Source: Paludibacteraceae bacterium (GTDB lineage Bacteria > Bacteroidota > Bacteroidia > Bacteroidales > Paludibacteraceae). From it: a stretch of DNA of 64,000 nucleotides. A model generated the notes under the pieces. It saw only the letters and a list, made by a program, of their open reading frames with translations, ran no database searches and was not told the origin of the DNA. This document shows, in pieces, positions 54,560 to 63,918 of the stretch. A program made the position numbers and the translations under genes. How positions within the stretch are numbered: the first letter of the stretch is position 1; every line of letters starts with the position of its first letter. The stretch spans positions 312,056 to 376,055 of the forward strand of contig JAEERP010000003.1 in assembly GCA_016285885.1 (NCBI GenBank), in the 5' to 3' direction.

Positions 54560-55024
54560 TTATTCCGCGTTTGTAGGCAACCCCTCTTTCACCCATCCGT
54601 CATAACCGCCAACGAGGAGCGTCACGACTTTGAACTTGCAGGCCAACTGCCCAGGGACAGCCATACCTTTTGTTCCGAAAGCGTCCTTGCCACCATACAC
54701 GAACAACGGAGTATCCGTGTCATAGTTAAAACTCTGCAACACTTTCTTCACATATTCGCAATTGCCATTAGCTCCGTCCAAATCCTTGATAGTAGCTGGT
54801 ATGTTAATGGCATTCAGAAGATGCCCTTTGGCGAAATCCTCCTCGGAACGATAATCAACTATATGTTGCTCAGCCTGACTCTCCAAGAAATTAAAATAGG
54901 GCTTAGGATCTGCCTTCCTATGGTCACACAACTCGTCGGAACCCTTTCCATCCTTGCTGCAAGAAAAGAGTCCAAACATACATATTCCCATGATCGCCAA
55001 TAAAGATAATCTAACTTTTCTCAT
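54560..55024 (-). CDS. rhodanese-like lipoprotein lacking the active cysteine
   Basis: 154 residues. Signal peptide with lipobox FGLFSC (Cys22). A rhodanese fold follows (HIVDYRSEEDFAKGHLLNAINIP), but the active-site loop reads FVYGGKDAFGTKG (from ~109), with no cysteine. It is therefore probably not a sulfurtransferase and may be a binding or regulatory version. A -7 element is at 55080-55087. Confidence 0.85.
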   Translation of the reverse strand: MRKVRLSLLAIMGICMFGLFSCSKDGKGSDELCDHRKADPKPYFNFLESQAEQHIVDYRSEEDFAKGHLLNAINIPATIKDLDGANGNCEYVKKVLQSFNYDTDTPLFVYGGKDAFGTKGMAVPGQLACKFKVVTLLVGGYDGWVKEGLPTNAE

Positions 55025-55079
55025 CGTAATAATCTCCTATTATATAATTGTTTAATTATGAATGTTTAACCTAATGTGG

Positions 55080-55087
55080 CAAATATA
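55080..55087 (-). promoter_or_regulatory. Bacteroidetes -7 element
   Basis: TATATTTG on the minus strand, about 56 bases before the rhodanese-like gene start. Confidence 0.5.
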
Positions 55088-55187
55088 ACTAAATTTTTTA
55101 TATTGACATCAGCATATCCTTTTTTTTCATCATATGGAACTAAATCACACAAATCAAGGGCACTCGAGGAGATGCCGCACCCAACCA

Positions 55188-55760
55188 TCATGGTTTGATT
55201 GTTAAGGTGTAATAACCACTAAATCCAGAATTGTCGCCATCCTTGAAATCAAAGACATGCACGCCTTCATCCCCCGCTTTCGCATGGATGCTATCCTGGG
55301 CGAAACCTTGCTTCTTATCGCTCGCATCGTAGGCATAGAGGGTCAGAACCCCATCAAAGTCTTTCGTGAAATCGAAATAGATGGAAAGCCCATTATAGAC
55401 GTTCTCGCAATGATTGACGACAATGCCGGCTTGCACAACGGACGAGTCGACACGCATCGACTCCGAATCCAATCCGTCGATCACGCCCGTGAGGGTGCCT
55501 CTGATCACCTTCCCCGCTACCTTGGCACCATTCTCACTCACCTCACTCATCTCATCCGTCACTATTTCGCTGGTAACCGAATCAAAAAAACTCTTAACCG
55601 AACATAGAATTATCAAGGCAGTGGCAACTCCAAGAACGAAGAAACCCGCAATCGCGCCGAACATTAACTTTTTGTTATTTTTCACTGCCCCGACAATCGT
55701 TAAAATCAGAGCGGCAAGAGTCAAAAGAGATGTGAAGAAAATAAGAAGGATTGTTCCCAT
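55188..55760 (-). CDS. hypothetical membrane protein
   Basis: 190 residues. Two transmembrane segments (~3-23 and ~34-54) precede a soluble domain predicted outside the membrane, rich in Asp and Val (HVFDFKDGDNSGFSGYYTLTIKP at the end), possibly a beta-sandwich. No family recognised. A -7 element is at 55783-55790. Confidence 0.65.
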   Translation of the reverse strand: MGTILLIFFTSLLTLAALILTIVGAVKNNKKLMFGAIAGFFVLGVATALIILCSVKSFFDSVTSEIVTDEMSEVSENGAKVAGKVIRGTLTGVIDGLDSESMRVDSSVVQAGIVVNHCENVYNGLSIYFDFTKDFDGVLTLYAYDASDKKQGFAQDSIHAKAGDEGVHVFDFKDGDNSGFSGYYTLTIKP

Positions 55761-55782
55761 AACTTTTTGATTGTATTTTTCA

Positions 55783-55790
55783 CAAAAATA
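55783..55790 (-). promoter_or_regulatory. Bacteroidetes -7 element
   Basis: TATTTTTG on the minus strand, 23 bases before the membrane protein ATG at 55760. Confidence 0.5.
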
Positions 55791-55830
55791 ATAAATTCAC
55801 CTAAAACTAAAAACTAAACGGATATTTAAC

Positions 55831-56748
55831 TTATCGCAGAGCTCGCCTCACCACAGCAACAACGGTTTGGCAATCTCTCCAAAGAAAAGAGCCGAAGATC
55901 CTTGGATTTGACAGAAGCAAGTGGAACATTTTTAGGAGATAACTACCCGTATAATAACGCCTTAATGCCCATGAGAGTTCCATGTGCAAATCCTTCTTGA
56001 CGGGTATGTCGTACCTGCGGGTCATTTGCGCCACCCTGATGGAGACATCCAGCCTATCTTCACACTCCTTCAGGGACATCGCCTTCCCCGAGAACTGGCT
56101 CGAAGCCAACGAACCACTCCGCTGCGTGACGATATAGAGGGGCTCGTCCACCACCCGGATCTTTCCGGCGAGATGCCCCGCCATGAAGGAAAAGAGGACA
56201 TCGTTCGAGTACATCGTCTCGTCGCAACGTATGCCATGACGCTCGATGAAAGCGCGGCTGAAGACCTTTCCCCACAAGGAATAGAAATCATACCTCAGGT
56301 TGAGCTCCGACCCCGTCTCCTCATATTCCTTAAAGAGGTATTGGTAGAAATCCCTGTTGGCGGGCTGGGTCAAATCGTCGCTCATGACGCTCCTATTGTT
56401 GAAAAAGACAATGTCGAGGCCCTCCTCCACATGCTCGTCCAACAACTCGCACAAATTATCCGCAAAGAGGTCGTCCGCATCCATAAAGAGCACCCACTCC
56501 CCGCTGGCATGCTCCAGTCCGAGGTTCCTCGCCCGCCCTGCACTACCCCCTCGTGGGGTCTGGTAGAACTCCAGGAACGGACGTGACAACTCAGGGTACT
56601 TCTCCTTGTATGTGTGGGCTTCCGGACTGCAATCATCCACCACGATAACCTGTATCGTTTCCCTCACAGGAATGCTTTCCAGGCACCTCATGAGGAGGTC
56701 CGGAATGTTGTAATGGGGGATGATGATCGAATATTTATAACCCTGCAT
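55831..56748 (-). CDS. glycosyltransferase family 2
   Basis: 305 residues. YSIIIPHYNIPDLLMRCL opens a GT-A fold; VVDDCSPEA and the metal-binding DAD in WVLFMDADDLF are clear. It probably adds a sugar to a surface polysaccharide. It lies 12 bases after the flippase gene, so the two are likely one unit. Confidence 0.92.
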   Translation of the reverse strand: MQGYKYSIIIPHYNIPDLLMRCLESIPVRETIQVIVVDDCSPEAHTYKEKYPELSRPFLEFYQTPRGGSAGRARNLGLEHASGEWVLFMDADDLFADNLCELLDEHVEEGLDIVFFNNRSVMSDDLTQPANRDFYQYLFKEYEETGSELNLRYDFYSLWGKVFSRAFIERHGIRCDETMYSNDVLFSFMAGHLAGKIRVVDEPLYIVTQRSGSLASSQFSGKAMSLKECEDRLDVSIRVAQMTRRYDIPVKKDLHMELSWALRRYYTGSYLLKMFHLLLSNPRIFGSFLWRDCQTVVAVVRRALR

Positions 56749-56760
56749 GATACTGGTGTT

Positions 56761-58302
56761 TTAATGGTTACGCACCCTGATCCGATGAACAAAACTGCGG
56801 ATACCCTCCGACAAGAGATATGCCAAGCCCATGGAAATGACCAACAGAATCGCACAGAACGATAGCCCCTTGACAAGGAACGCGCTCCATGTGGTGGATA
56901 AACCCTCCGGAATCGCCAACAAGGAGATGATCCCCTCCGTAACGAAATAGGCGCATATAAATGGTAAAGTATTGGAAACCAATATTTTCAAATAGTCGAA
57001 AAAAGGGACTTTGAATCCGTCCCGATAGAGGTAATAGGGCTTCCACACATGCATGAGGAAGAGTTGTACGACAACAGGAACAGCCAATATTCCGACAAGC
57101 CCCCAAACTTTTCCTGCCCCAACGACAAACAAGAGGGAGACAATCCTGCAGATCGGCACCCAAACATCCGCCTTCAACCCATAGCCATTGAGGTACTGCT
57201 CGGTGGTGTCACGCAACAGATTGAGGCAGAAATCAGCACAGATCAGAGCGACGATGAGGGGCTCCAAGACATATTTCTCACCCAACCACACCGCCACAAA
57301 GTCTGAATTGAGGTACACCAAACAGATGGAGAGGTAGAGCACCGCAAAGAACTTAATGGAAAAGAGCTCCTTGTAACAGCTATAGATGCGTGCCGAATCA
57401 CCCTCCGCAATCAGATTGCCAATGCCCGCATTCGTGCCCGAAAAGGCGGCGTTGACCAACTGGCTGATCTTCGAGTTGATGAGCGTATAGTTGCCGTAGA
57501 AGGTGACCATCGACAAAGAGGCATAGGCATAGACGATGAGGGGCATCACACTGTTGTTGATGAAGCCTCCGATCTGGTGCACAAATACCCGCTTGACATA
57601 CTGGATGATCTCCGAGTGCCACTTGATTGCCCGCTTTCCCAAGGCAAAATCGGCCTCTACCCATGGATAGACCCTCTTGAACTTCCAGTTTAAAATGACG
57701 CTGTTCACGACGGCGAAGATGATGGAGATGGTGATATAGAGGGCACAACTGTTGGTGTACAAGGCAAGGACCATCTGTATGAGGGTGCATAGGATCTGTG
57801 ACAATTGGAAGTAGCCGTTGACCAGGTACTGCCGCTGATCCGCATTGAATATCGTATTAGCTTTATAATTAACAAAATAGCCTATCAAAGAGCAGGCAAG
57901 TTGCCCATAGAAACAGTAGTAGACGATAAACCATGACTGTTGCGTTTCCTTAAAAAAGAGGGGAAGAAAGATGGAGAGGACAACGCCCGCACAAAGGATG
58001 AAGAGCCCGATGAGACGATAGAGGTAACCCATGATGGATATGATCTCGTTGATCTTCTCCTTGTCATCGTCGTATATAGGCTTATAAAGGAAATAAGCGA
58101 TCGAGGCACCCACTCCTAACTCCGCCAAGTTCAGGAAGGCCAACAGGCTATTGATCGTGGTGGTGAGTCCGATGAACTCATCCCCCAACTGGTCCAAAAA
58201 GATCTTTCGGGTAAAAAAGGAGACCACGATTGTCACGAAGTACGCGACAAGGTTCACCTTCATGTTTAACAGCGACTTTTTTACCCTGGATTCTTTGGAC
58301 AT
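56761..58302 (-). CDS. polysaccharide flippase (MOP superfamily, Wzx-like)
   Basis: 513 residues with 12 or more hydrophobic segments. The N terminus (NLVAYFVTIVVSFFTRKIFLDQLG) is typical of Wzx/RfbX-type O-antigen and capsule flippases. It would move lipid-linked sugar repeats across the inner membrane. Its pairing with the GT2 gene suggests a small glycan cluster, incomplete compared with a full capsule locus. Confidence 0.88.
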   Translation of the reverse strand: MSKESRVKKSLLNMKVNLVAYFVTIVVSFFTRKIFLDQLGDEFIGLTTTINSLLAFLNLAELGVGASIAYFLYKPIYDDDKEKINEIISIMGYLYRLIGLFILCAGVVLSIFLPLFFKETQQSWFIVYYCFYGQLACSLIGYFVNYKANTIFNADQRQYLVNGYFQLSQILCTLIQMVLALYTNSCALYITISIIFAVVNSVILNWKFKRVYPWVEADFALGKRAIKWHSEIIQYVKRVFVHQIGGFINNSVMPLIVYAYASLSMVTFYGNYTLINSKISQLVNAAFSGTNAGIGNLIAEGDSARIYSCYKELFSIKFFAVLYLSICLVYLNSDFVAVWLGEKYVLEPLIVALICADFCLNLLRDTTEQYLNGYGLKADVWVPICRIVSLLFVVGAGKVWGLVGILAVPVVVQLFLMHVWKPYYLYRDGFKVPFFDYLKILVSNTLPFICAYFVTEGIISLLAIPEGLSTTWSAFLVKGLSFCAILLVISMGLAYLLSEGIRSFVHRIRVRNH

Positions 58303-58428
58303 GAATGAATTGATTAGTTATATAACCATAGAACTAACGCGAAGTTAAATAAATCCAACCACAAGACGCTATAGGACAGACAACTTTTTGACCATCGACC
58401 CTTCGAGACGCATACATCCATAACGATA

Positions 58429-58465
58429 AAAGGCGGTTCACCTCTTTGCGAGATGGACCGCCTTT
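58429..58465 (-). terminator. intrinsic terminator of the DUF1015 gene
   Basis: Stem AAAGGCGGTCCA / TGAACCGCCTTT (one mismatch) around a 13-base loop with a TTTTA tail on the minus strand, 20 bases past the stop. Confidence 0.8.
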
Positions 58466-58484
58466 GCCTTATCCAATATTTTGT

Positions 58485-59732
58485 TTATGACAATTTATGG
58501 ATGATCAAGCCTGAACGAAGCTTAGGCTCGAACCATGTAGCCTTCGGAGGCATGATGTTGCCACTATCGGCGATGTCCATGATCTGCTTCATGGAGACTG
58601 GATAGAGGGCCAAAGCCATGCGCATCTCGCCATTGTCCACACGACGTTTCAACTCCTTCAAACCACGGAGTCCGCCGACGAAATCGATACGCTTGTCGGA
58701 ACGGAGGTCTTTGATGCCCAAGATCTCGTCGAGGATGAGCTTGCTGGAGATGCTCACGTCCAATACCCCGATAGGGTCTGCGTTATCGTATGTGCCCGGC
58801 TTAGCCTTCAGGCTGTACCAGTTCTTATCCAAATAGAGGGAGAACTCGTGGAGCTCCTTCGGCTTGTACTCCGCCTCGCCCTTCTTCTCCACCGTGAAAT
58901 TCTTGGAAAGCGCCTGCAAGAACGCTTCGGAAGAGAGACCGTTCAAGTCCTTCACGACACGATTGTAGTCCAAGATAGTCAACTGGCTGGCAGGGAAAGC
59001 CACCGCCATAAAGTAGTTATACTCCTCGTCACCCTTGTGGTTCGGGTTCTGACGACGCTTCTCGTCACCCACCAAAGCGGCGGCTGCGGAGCGGTGGTGT
59101 CCGTCGGCGATGTAAAGCGCCTTCATCTTGCCAAATTCTTCTGTAACAGTCTTAATGTCAGCGTCTTGGTCGATGAGCCAGAACTTATGTCCGAAGCCAT
59201 CGATAGGGGCGATGAAATCATACTCAGGAGTATTGGCGGTATATTTCTTGATCAAGCTATCCAATGTGGCGTTGTCCGGGTAAGCGAAGAAGACTGGTTC
59301 GATGTTGGCGTTGTTCACGCGCACATGCTTCATCCTATCCTCCTCCTTGTCGCGGCGGGTCAACTCATGTTTCTTGATGACACCCGTCATATAATCGTCC
59401 ACGTACGCACCGATGACGAGGCCATATTGGGTCTTGCCGTTCATCGTCTGCGCATAAATGTAATACATCTCTTTGTTATCCTGAACGAGCCATCCCTTGT
59501 CCTGGAACTTCTGGAAATTCTCCGCAGCCTTTTCATAGACGCGCGGATCGTACTCGCTGGTACCTACCGGAAAGTCTATCTCTGGTTTGATGATGTGATA
59601 AAGGGACATCTCATTGTCTCCGGCCTCTGCGCGGGCCTCTTCGGAATCGAGCACGTCGTACGGGCGGCTCTCTATTTTCTCCACTAAATTCTTTGGAGGG
59701 CGTATGCCCTTGAATGGTTTTACTATTGCCAT
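58485..59732 (-). CDS. DUF1015 family protein
   Basis: 415 residues, full length for the family. It contains PYDVLDSEEARA near the N terminus, LTRRDKEEDRMKHVRVNNANIEPVF and YIADGHHRSAAA, the conserved His-rich site. The family is often linked with serine biosynthesis genes in Bacteroidota, which are not in this window. Its biochemical role is not established. Confidence 0.9.
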   Translation of the reverse strand: MAIVKPFKGIRPPKNLVEKIESRPYDVLDSEEARAEAGDNEMSLYHIIKPEIDFPVGTSEYDPRVYEKAAENFQKFQDKGWLVQDNKEMYYIYAQTMNGKTQYGLVIGAYVDDYMTGVIKKHELTRRDKEEDRMKHVRVNNANIEPVFFAYPDNATLDSLIKKYTANTPEYDFIAPIDGFGHKFWLIDQDADIKTVTEEFGKMKALYIADGHHRSAAAALVGDEKRRQNPNHKGDEEYNYFMAVAFPASQLTILDYNRVVKDLNGLSSEAFLQALSKNFTVEKKGEAEYKPKELHEFSLYLDKNWYSLKAKPGTYDNADPIGVLDVSISSKLILDEILGIKDLRSDKRIDFVGGLRGLKELKRRVDNGEMRMALALYPVSMKQIMDIADSGNIMPPKATWFEPKLRSGLIIHKLS

Positions 59733-59915
59733 GTGTTAGACTAAAAGTTAAATATGCGCGAAGGTACGAATTAATTGAGAAATAGGGCAGATATGATTGC
59801 TAAATTATTACGCAAAGAATTACAAAGAGTGAATGATCCTTACAGATGCACTCATTGGCATGGGAAAATCTATTTAAAACGCATATTTTGCTATCGATTC
59901 ATCAAATATATGTAA

Positions 59916-59923
59916 TACCTTTG
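59916..59923 (+). promoter_or_regulatory. Bacteroidetes -7 element for the DUF454 gene
   Basis: TACCTTTG 19 bases before the ATG at 59942. It supports this start over an earlier in-frame ATG at 59846. Confidence 0.6.
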
Positions 59924-59941
59924 CGGAGAGAAAAAGTTGAG

Positions 59942-60313
59942 ATGAAAAGAATTATATACATCGCTATAGGATCGCTATGCGTCGGGCTAGGCACATTAGG
60001 TATATTCGTACCAGGATTACCCACCACCCCATTCATGCTGGCGGCATCATGGCTCTTCTATCGGAGCAGTCCACGTATGAGGGAGAAACTCCTGGCCTCA
60101 TGGTTAGGCGTTTATATCCGTGATTATGAGAAGAATAAGGGGGTGACGCCCCGCGTCAAGATCATGGCGATCCTCATGATGGTGGCAATGAGCACCTTAT
60201 CCATCACCCTATTCATCGATAAGCTTTGCGTACGGATCATTGTGGCGATCGCCTGCCTTATCGGAGTCATCGTGGTGGGCTTCGTCGTGCCGACGGTTAA
60301 GAGACAGGAATAG
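59942..60313 (+). CDS. DUF454 (YbaN-type) membrane protein
   Basis: 123 residues. LGIFVPGLPTTPFMLAASWLFYRSSPRM is the family signature and at least three transmembrane segments are visible. Function unknown; YbaN-like proteins lie in the inner membrane. Confidence 0.88.
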   Translation: MKRIIYIAIGSLCVGLGTLGIFVPGLPTTPFMLAASWLFYRSSPRMREKLLASWLGVYIRDYEKNKGVTPRVKIMAILMMVAMSTLSITLFIDKLCVRIIVAIACLIGVIVVGFVVPTVKRQE

Positions 60314-60454
60314 GAGTTCCAATCCATCGCTTGTTGCAGCTATCGTATTGAAAATAAATATATAAGAATTATAGAACCCACGGTGATGTGCGTGACATCC
60401 CCCAACCCCGCATCATTAATTATGAAACGTTAGTTCGACGTAGTCAAGTAAGAG

Positions 60455-61408
60455 TTACTTATCCGCTACAGCTCTGACAGTTCTTCCTATATAACGTTCA
60501 ACGATTGACCATGACACCACGCCATCATCTGATAAGCCAAGACCTATAGAAATACTACATCCTTCCTTATTCACAGAAGATGTCCAGTAATCACCCGCAT
60601 TACCACGGAAAGCCAATTTCGTGGTTTTATATCCGCCCTCAGGCATAAAGATACTGACATTTTCAAAACCTGTAACCTTACTTGTGATGACAAAACCATT
60701 TACGCCTGTCGATTTGTAGTTCGTAACGGCCTCAAACGTACAGTTCGCTCTAAGCTCTTCCACTTCAGCCTCTGTTGGCACACGCCAATTGCTTCCCCAA
60801 TTTACTGTCGCCGCATCATCTTCTGGAAGAAGCGTCAAAATCTCATCAACAACACCATCCTCATCATTGAAATTATACTTTGTCAGAGAATTCGCTGTTC
60901 CCTCACAATATTTATAGTTATCCCATGTATATGTGTCTTTTGGCGCCGTTTCACCCCACGCGAAATAATCACCATACTCCTCCGGAGATGTGGCTCCAAC
61001 ATTATAGCTTGCCCAATACACACTCAAACCAAGATCTACATACATGTAACCATCTATACAAGAGATACATTCGTAGGATGCATATATATTCTTATCCTCA
61101 ACAATCCCAGTATAGTCTTCCGACCAACCCACGAATCGATATCCATCCTTCGGTGTCACCGTAGGAGGAACAGCATCATCCCCCGCCTTGACCGTTTGTG
61201 ATTCGATCAATGTACTATCTTCGTCATAAAACGCCACTTTATACGCTGACTGTTCTTCTTCGAACGTAATTTCTTTAATCAAGTTGACATCATAACGATG
61301 TATCTCACCATCAGCTGATGTGATACGAAGATGTGTGATCTTACTATCTACGCCCCAACTCATATTTATGGCGAAGAACGTTAGAAACAATATAATTAGC
61401 TTTTTCAT
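60455..61408 (-). CDS. exported protein with InlB-type repeat and FISUMP domain
   Basis: 317 residues from the ATG at 61408 (signal MKKLIILFLTFFAINMSWG). Residues ~55-110 form a Listeria-Bacteroides (InlB B-type) repeat (PKDGYRFVGWSEDYTG). The rest is a FISUMP-type major-paralogous domain: YVDLGLSVYWASYNVGATSPEEYGDYFAWGE, then GSNWRVPTEAEVEEL and WTSSVN. Such domains are frequent in rumen and gut bacteria and are presumed carbohydrate- or surface-related. It is the last gene of a three-gene run. Confidence 0.8.
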   Translation of the reverse strand: MKKLIILFLTFFAINMSWGVDSKITHLRITSADGEIHRYDVNLIKEITFEEEQSAYKVAFYDEDSTLIESQTVKAGDDAVPPTVTPKDGYRFVGWSEDYTGIVEDKNIYASYECISCIDGYMYVDLGLSVYWASYNVGATSPEEYGDYFAWGETAPKDTYTWDNYKYCEGTANSLTKYNFNDEDGVVDEILTLLPEDDAATVNWGSNWRVPTEAEVEELRANCTFEAVTNYKSTGVNGFVITSKVTGFENVSIFMPEGGYKTTKLAFRGNAGDYWTSSVNKEGCSISIGLGLSDDGVVSWSIVERYIGRTVRAVADK

Positions 61409-61413
61409 ATAGA

Positions 61414-61887
61414 CTACTTTTTCAAACATTTAAATGACTTATCTCTTAACTTAAGGATGTAAACACCATTGTTTTGTGGCAAAACGATGATTAAGTTGCC
61501 AGAACCATCCACCTTGTAATTTCGCAAAACAGCTCCATTGATACCAAACAAACAAACCGACTCGTTTTCGTTCAAACCAGAAACAACAACTGTCTTATTG
61601 TCTAGATAAGAAAATAGTATGCCGTCATTCTTTACTGTTTGAATTTCTGTCACCGATCCTTCTGTAAATTTAAACTCCTCTATTTCATCAATTGCATACG
61701 AAGTTGATATCTGCCCATCAATAACCATAGCTCCTTCCGCATAGGTGATGGTTGGTTTCTCTTTTAATAGAAAGCTCTCAGCTTTTTTTGACTTAAGACA
61801 TATAGTCAGATAAGAAGCGTCCGCCATAGCAGAAACGCTAACGAGCCCGATAAAAATCGTTGTCAGAATTATTTTTATGTGTTTCAT
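61414..61887 (-). CDS. small exported protein with T9SS-like tail
   Basis: 157 residues with a signal peptide (MKHIKIILTTIFIGLVSVSAMA). The final ~60 residues (VVVSGLNENESVCLFGINGAVL...YILKLRDKSFKCLKK) look like a T9SS sorting domain. Upstream is a short beta-rich region. Lying between two FISUMP genes with 5- and 12-base gaps, it is almost certainly part of their operon. Confidence 0.7.
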   Translation of the reverse strand: MKHIKIILTTIFIGLVSVSAMADASYLTICLKSKKAESFLLKEKPTITYAEGAMVIDGQISTSYAIDEIEEFKFTEGSVTEIQTVKNDGILFSYLDNKTVVVSGLNENESVCLFGINGAVLRNYKVDGSGNLIIVLPQNNGVYILKLRDKSFKCLKK

Positions 61888-61899
61888 ATCTTCGTTCTT

Positions 61900-63447
61900 T
61901 TATTTTATCACACCTCTAATTAATCCACCCAAATAACGGTCATAGGATAGTTCTTCTACAAAATCTCTATAGGTCAAACTTCTAACAATATCACTCGACT
62001 GTTCTATTTCCGAGCTCCAATAATATGTTCTATTCTGCTCATCGTCCAGTTTAGCAAGAGTCTTAATCGGAATAAATATTGATTTGTCAATACTCTTGTC
62101 GGTAACCATAAACACAGGGATACCCGAATTGTTGAAGTTCCTAATTATCTTCCATTCACAATATCTCCTCAACCGATCCCATTCGTCCCACGTTGGCAAT
62201 CTCCAGTTCTCACCCATATTCACAGTTGCCGCATCGTCCTCTGCCTCCAACATCGTTTTATTATCTACAGTTCCACTATACGAACTGGTCACATACTTAG
62301 TATAGTAACGTCCATCCTCATCAAATTTATAATTCTCATGAGTGAACGTGTCTTTAGAAACAGTCTCACCCCACGCATAGTAATCTCCCATTATTGAGGA
62401 ACTATTAGCCCCTAAGTTATACGTAGCCCACTTTCCTGACAAGCCCATATCAACATATTCAAAGCCATCAACCTCGCCATCCGATGTGATTACGAAAGTT
62501 GCAGGTCTATAAATAGGATAGGCATACAGTTGAGATGTAACGGCTATAGTATCCAAACTAACTAATTTTGTAGTATCATATTGGCTCTTCTCAGATAAAT
62601 TATAGGATTCATCAATGCCCCACCCACAAAATTCATAACCAAATGGAACATCTGACACTTCAACATCCACAGAACCGATCGTGTCACCATAAGACATACG
62701 CAGATCGTACAACAGATCACCATACGCCTTATTGATAAATTTAACATGAACATAACCATATTCCTCATTTAACACAGCCCTTATCGGCAAAGGAGTCGAT
62801 GTGCCAGTTCGTGAATACCCCGCCGAATGCTCTTTGATACTCATTGCAGCCGCCGAACTGCGGCTATAACAATAGCTTAACCAATACATTGCTTGAGGAC
62901 CTTCATACGTAGAGGACTCAACAGATATTGGGAAAAACAACATATTCCCATTTACACTACTTAAAATAATAATTCCTTTGGCCCCTGTATTATTATAATT
63001 TTCAGTATAGTATTTATTAATGTAAGTTCTATTCAGATTGTTATAATCTTCTATCGTTGGCACACGCCATTCCTTACCCATGTTTACGTAAGCGGCATCT
63101 TCTTCCAACGACATCGGGCTATCAGGCGTCCCATGCGTAGTGAATGAACTTGACAACTCATAAGGAATCGTATCACCCCAATAAAAAAGATCTCCTAATT
63201 GTTCTGGGGAATTAGCCCCCACGTTACATGTAGCCCAAAATACGCCATTGCCCATTTCAACAAAACCATGTCCAGAACAATATCCACTAACTGTGACAGA
63301 ATCATCAACATCATAACTACCCTTATCCAACGATTCGACCTCGAAAGTCTCTACTTTCCCATCTGCGGTGGTGACTTTCATAAAAATCTTTGAATGCGCA
63401 ACAAACACAAACGATAACACACTCAACAATGTAATAAACCTCTTCAT
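61900..63447 (-). CDS. exported protein with two FISUMP domains
   Basis: 515 residues with a signal peptide (MKRFITLLSVLSFVFVAHS). Two FISUMP-type domains are visible: FVEMGNGVFWATCNVGANSPEQ in the first half and YVDMGLSGKWATYNLGANSSS in the second, each with a W-R-[VL]-P-T segment. An InlB-like segment (FGYEFCGWGIDESYN) lies between them. It heads the operon; a -7 element is at 63526-63533. Function unknown. Confidence 0.8.
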   Translation of the reverse strand: MKRFITLLSVLSFVFVAHSKIFMKVTTADGKVETFEVESLDKGSYDVDDSVTVSGYCSGHGFVEMGNGVFWATCNVGANSPEQLGDLFYWGDTIPYELSSSFTTHGTPDSPMSLEEDAAYVNMGKEWRVPTIEDYNNLNRTYINKYYTENYNNTGAKGIIILSSVNGNMLFFPISVESSTYEGPQAMYWLSYCYSRSSAAAMSIKEHSAGYSRTGTSTPLPIRAVLNEEYGYVHVKFINKAYGDLLYDLRMSYGDTIGSVDVEVSDVPFGYEFCGWGIDESYNLSEKSQYDTTKLVSLDTIAVTSQLYAYPIYRPATFVITSDGEVDGFEYVDMGLSGKWATYNLGANSSSIMGDYYAWGETVSKDTFTHENYKFDEDGRYYTKYVTSSYSGTVDNKTMLEAEDDAATVNMGENWRLPTWDEWDRLRRYCEWKIIRNFNNSGIPVFMVTDKSIDKSIFIPIKTLAKLDDEQNRTYYWSSEIEQSSDIVRSLTYRDFVEELSYDRYLGGLIRGVIK

Positions 63448-63525
63448 CTCTAATAAGATTGTATAATCATTTTAATCTCTATTGATACCCATACCATAGA
63501 TTGCACCAACATTAATTATTTTTCG

Positions 63526-63533
63526 CAAAATTA
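63526..63533 (-). promoter_or_regulatory. Bacteroidetes -7 element for the FISUMP operon
   Basis: TAATTTTG on the minus strand about 80 bases before the ATG at 63447. Confidence 0.5.
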
Positions 63534-63740
63534 CTATATAATGGGCAATAAATGGGAACACACCTGCGATTTAACATATTTTAATATAGCATTAGGAAAC
63601 ATGCCGAACCAATCATATTTCGGATATAAGGGGACAAACGCCTAGGTCTGCTTTTGCTACAATTAACGATTACTAATTATGGAACGTCTGTTCGATTCGG
63701 TCAATTAATGGGACGCATATCCCCACATGACGCGCACGAC

Positions 63741-63880
63741 CTAAGCCCCGACGGGGCGATAACATCACAGGCAGGGGTGTCAACCCCTGTGCGGGAACGT
63801 GGTGCGGCGGCGGAACCCCGAAGGGGTGGCACGGGACGACGCGGCACACGGTCAAACAAAAAACGCCCGCGCCCGGGCAC
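63741..63880. repeat. GC-rich hairpin cluster next to the rRNA operon
   Basis: Several small inverted repeats follow one another: GCCCC-GAC-GGGGC (63745-63757), CAGGGGT / ACCCCTG (63772-63789) and ACCCC-GAA-GGGGT (63815-63827). The stretch resembles dispersed GC-rich intergenic repeats known in Bacteroidota genomes. Short reading frames within it look spurious. The rest of the 63448-63740 gap holds only a promoter. Confidence 0.55.
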
Positions 63881-63913
63881 AAAAAAAGGGGTCAACCCGA
63901 AAGGATTGACCCC
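63881..63913 (-). terminator. rRNA operon terminator
   Basis: Perfect 8-bp stem GGGGTCAA / TTGACCCC with a 10-base loop and a seven-T tail on the minus strand, just after the 5S rRNA end. Confidence 0.9.
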
Positions 63914-63918
63914 GAAGA

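Noticed and set aside
58848..59687. 279-codon plus-strand frame
   Set aside because: Antisense to the DUF1015 gene.
63673..63895. Two short minus-strand frames next to the rRNA
   Set aside because: They lie wholly within hairpin repeats and the terminator region and show no protein-like features.
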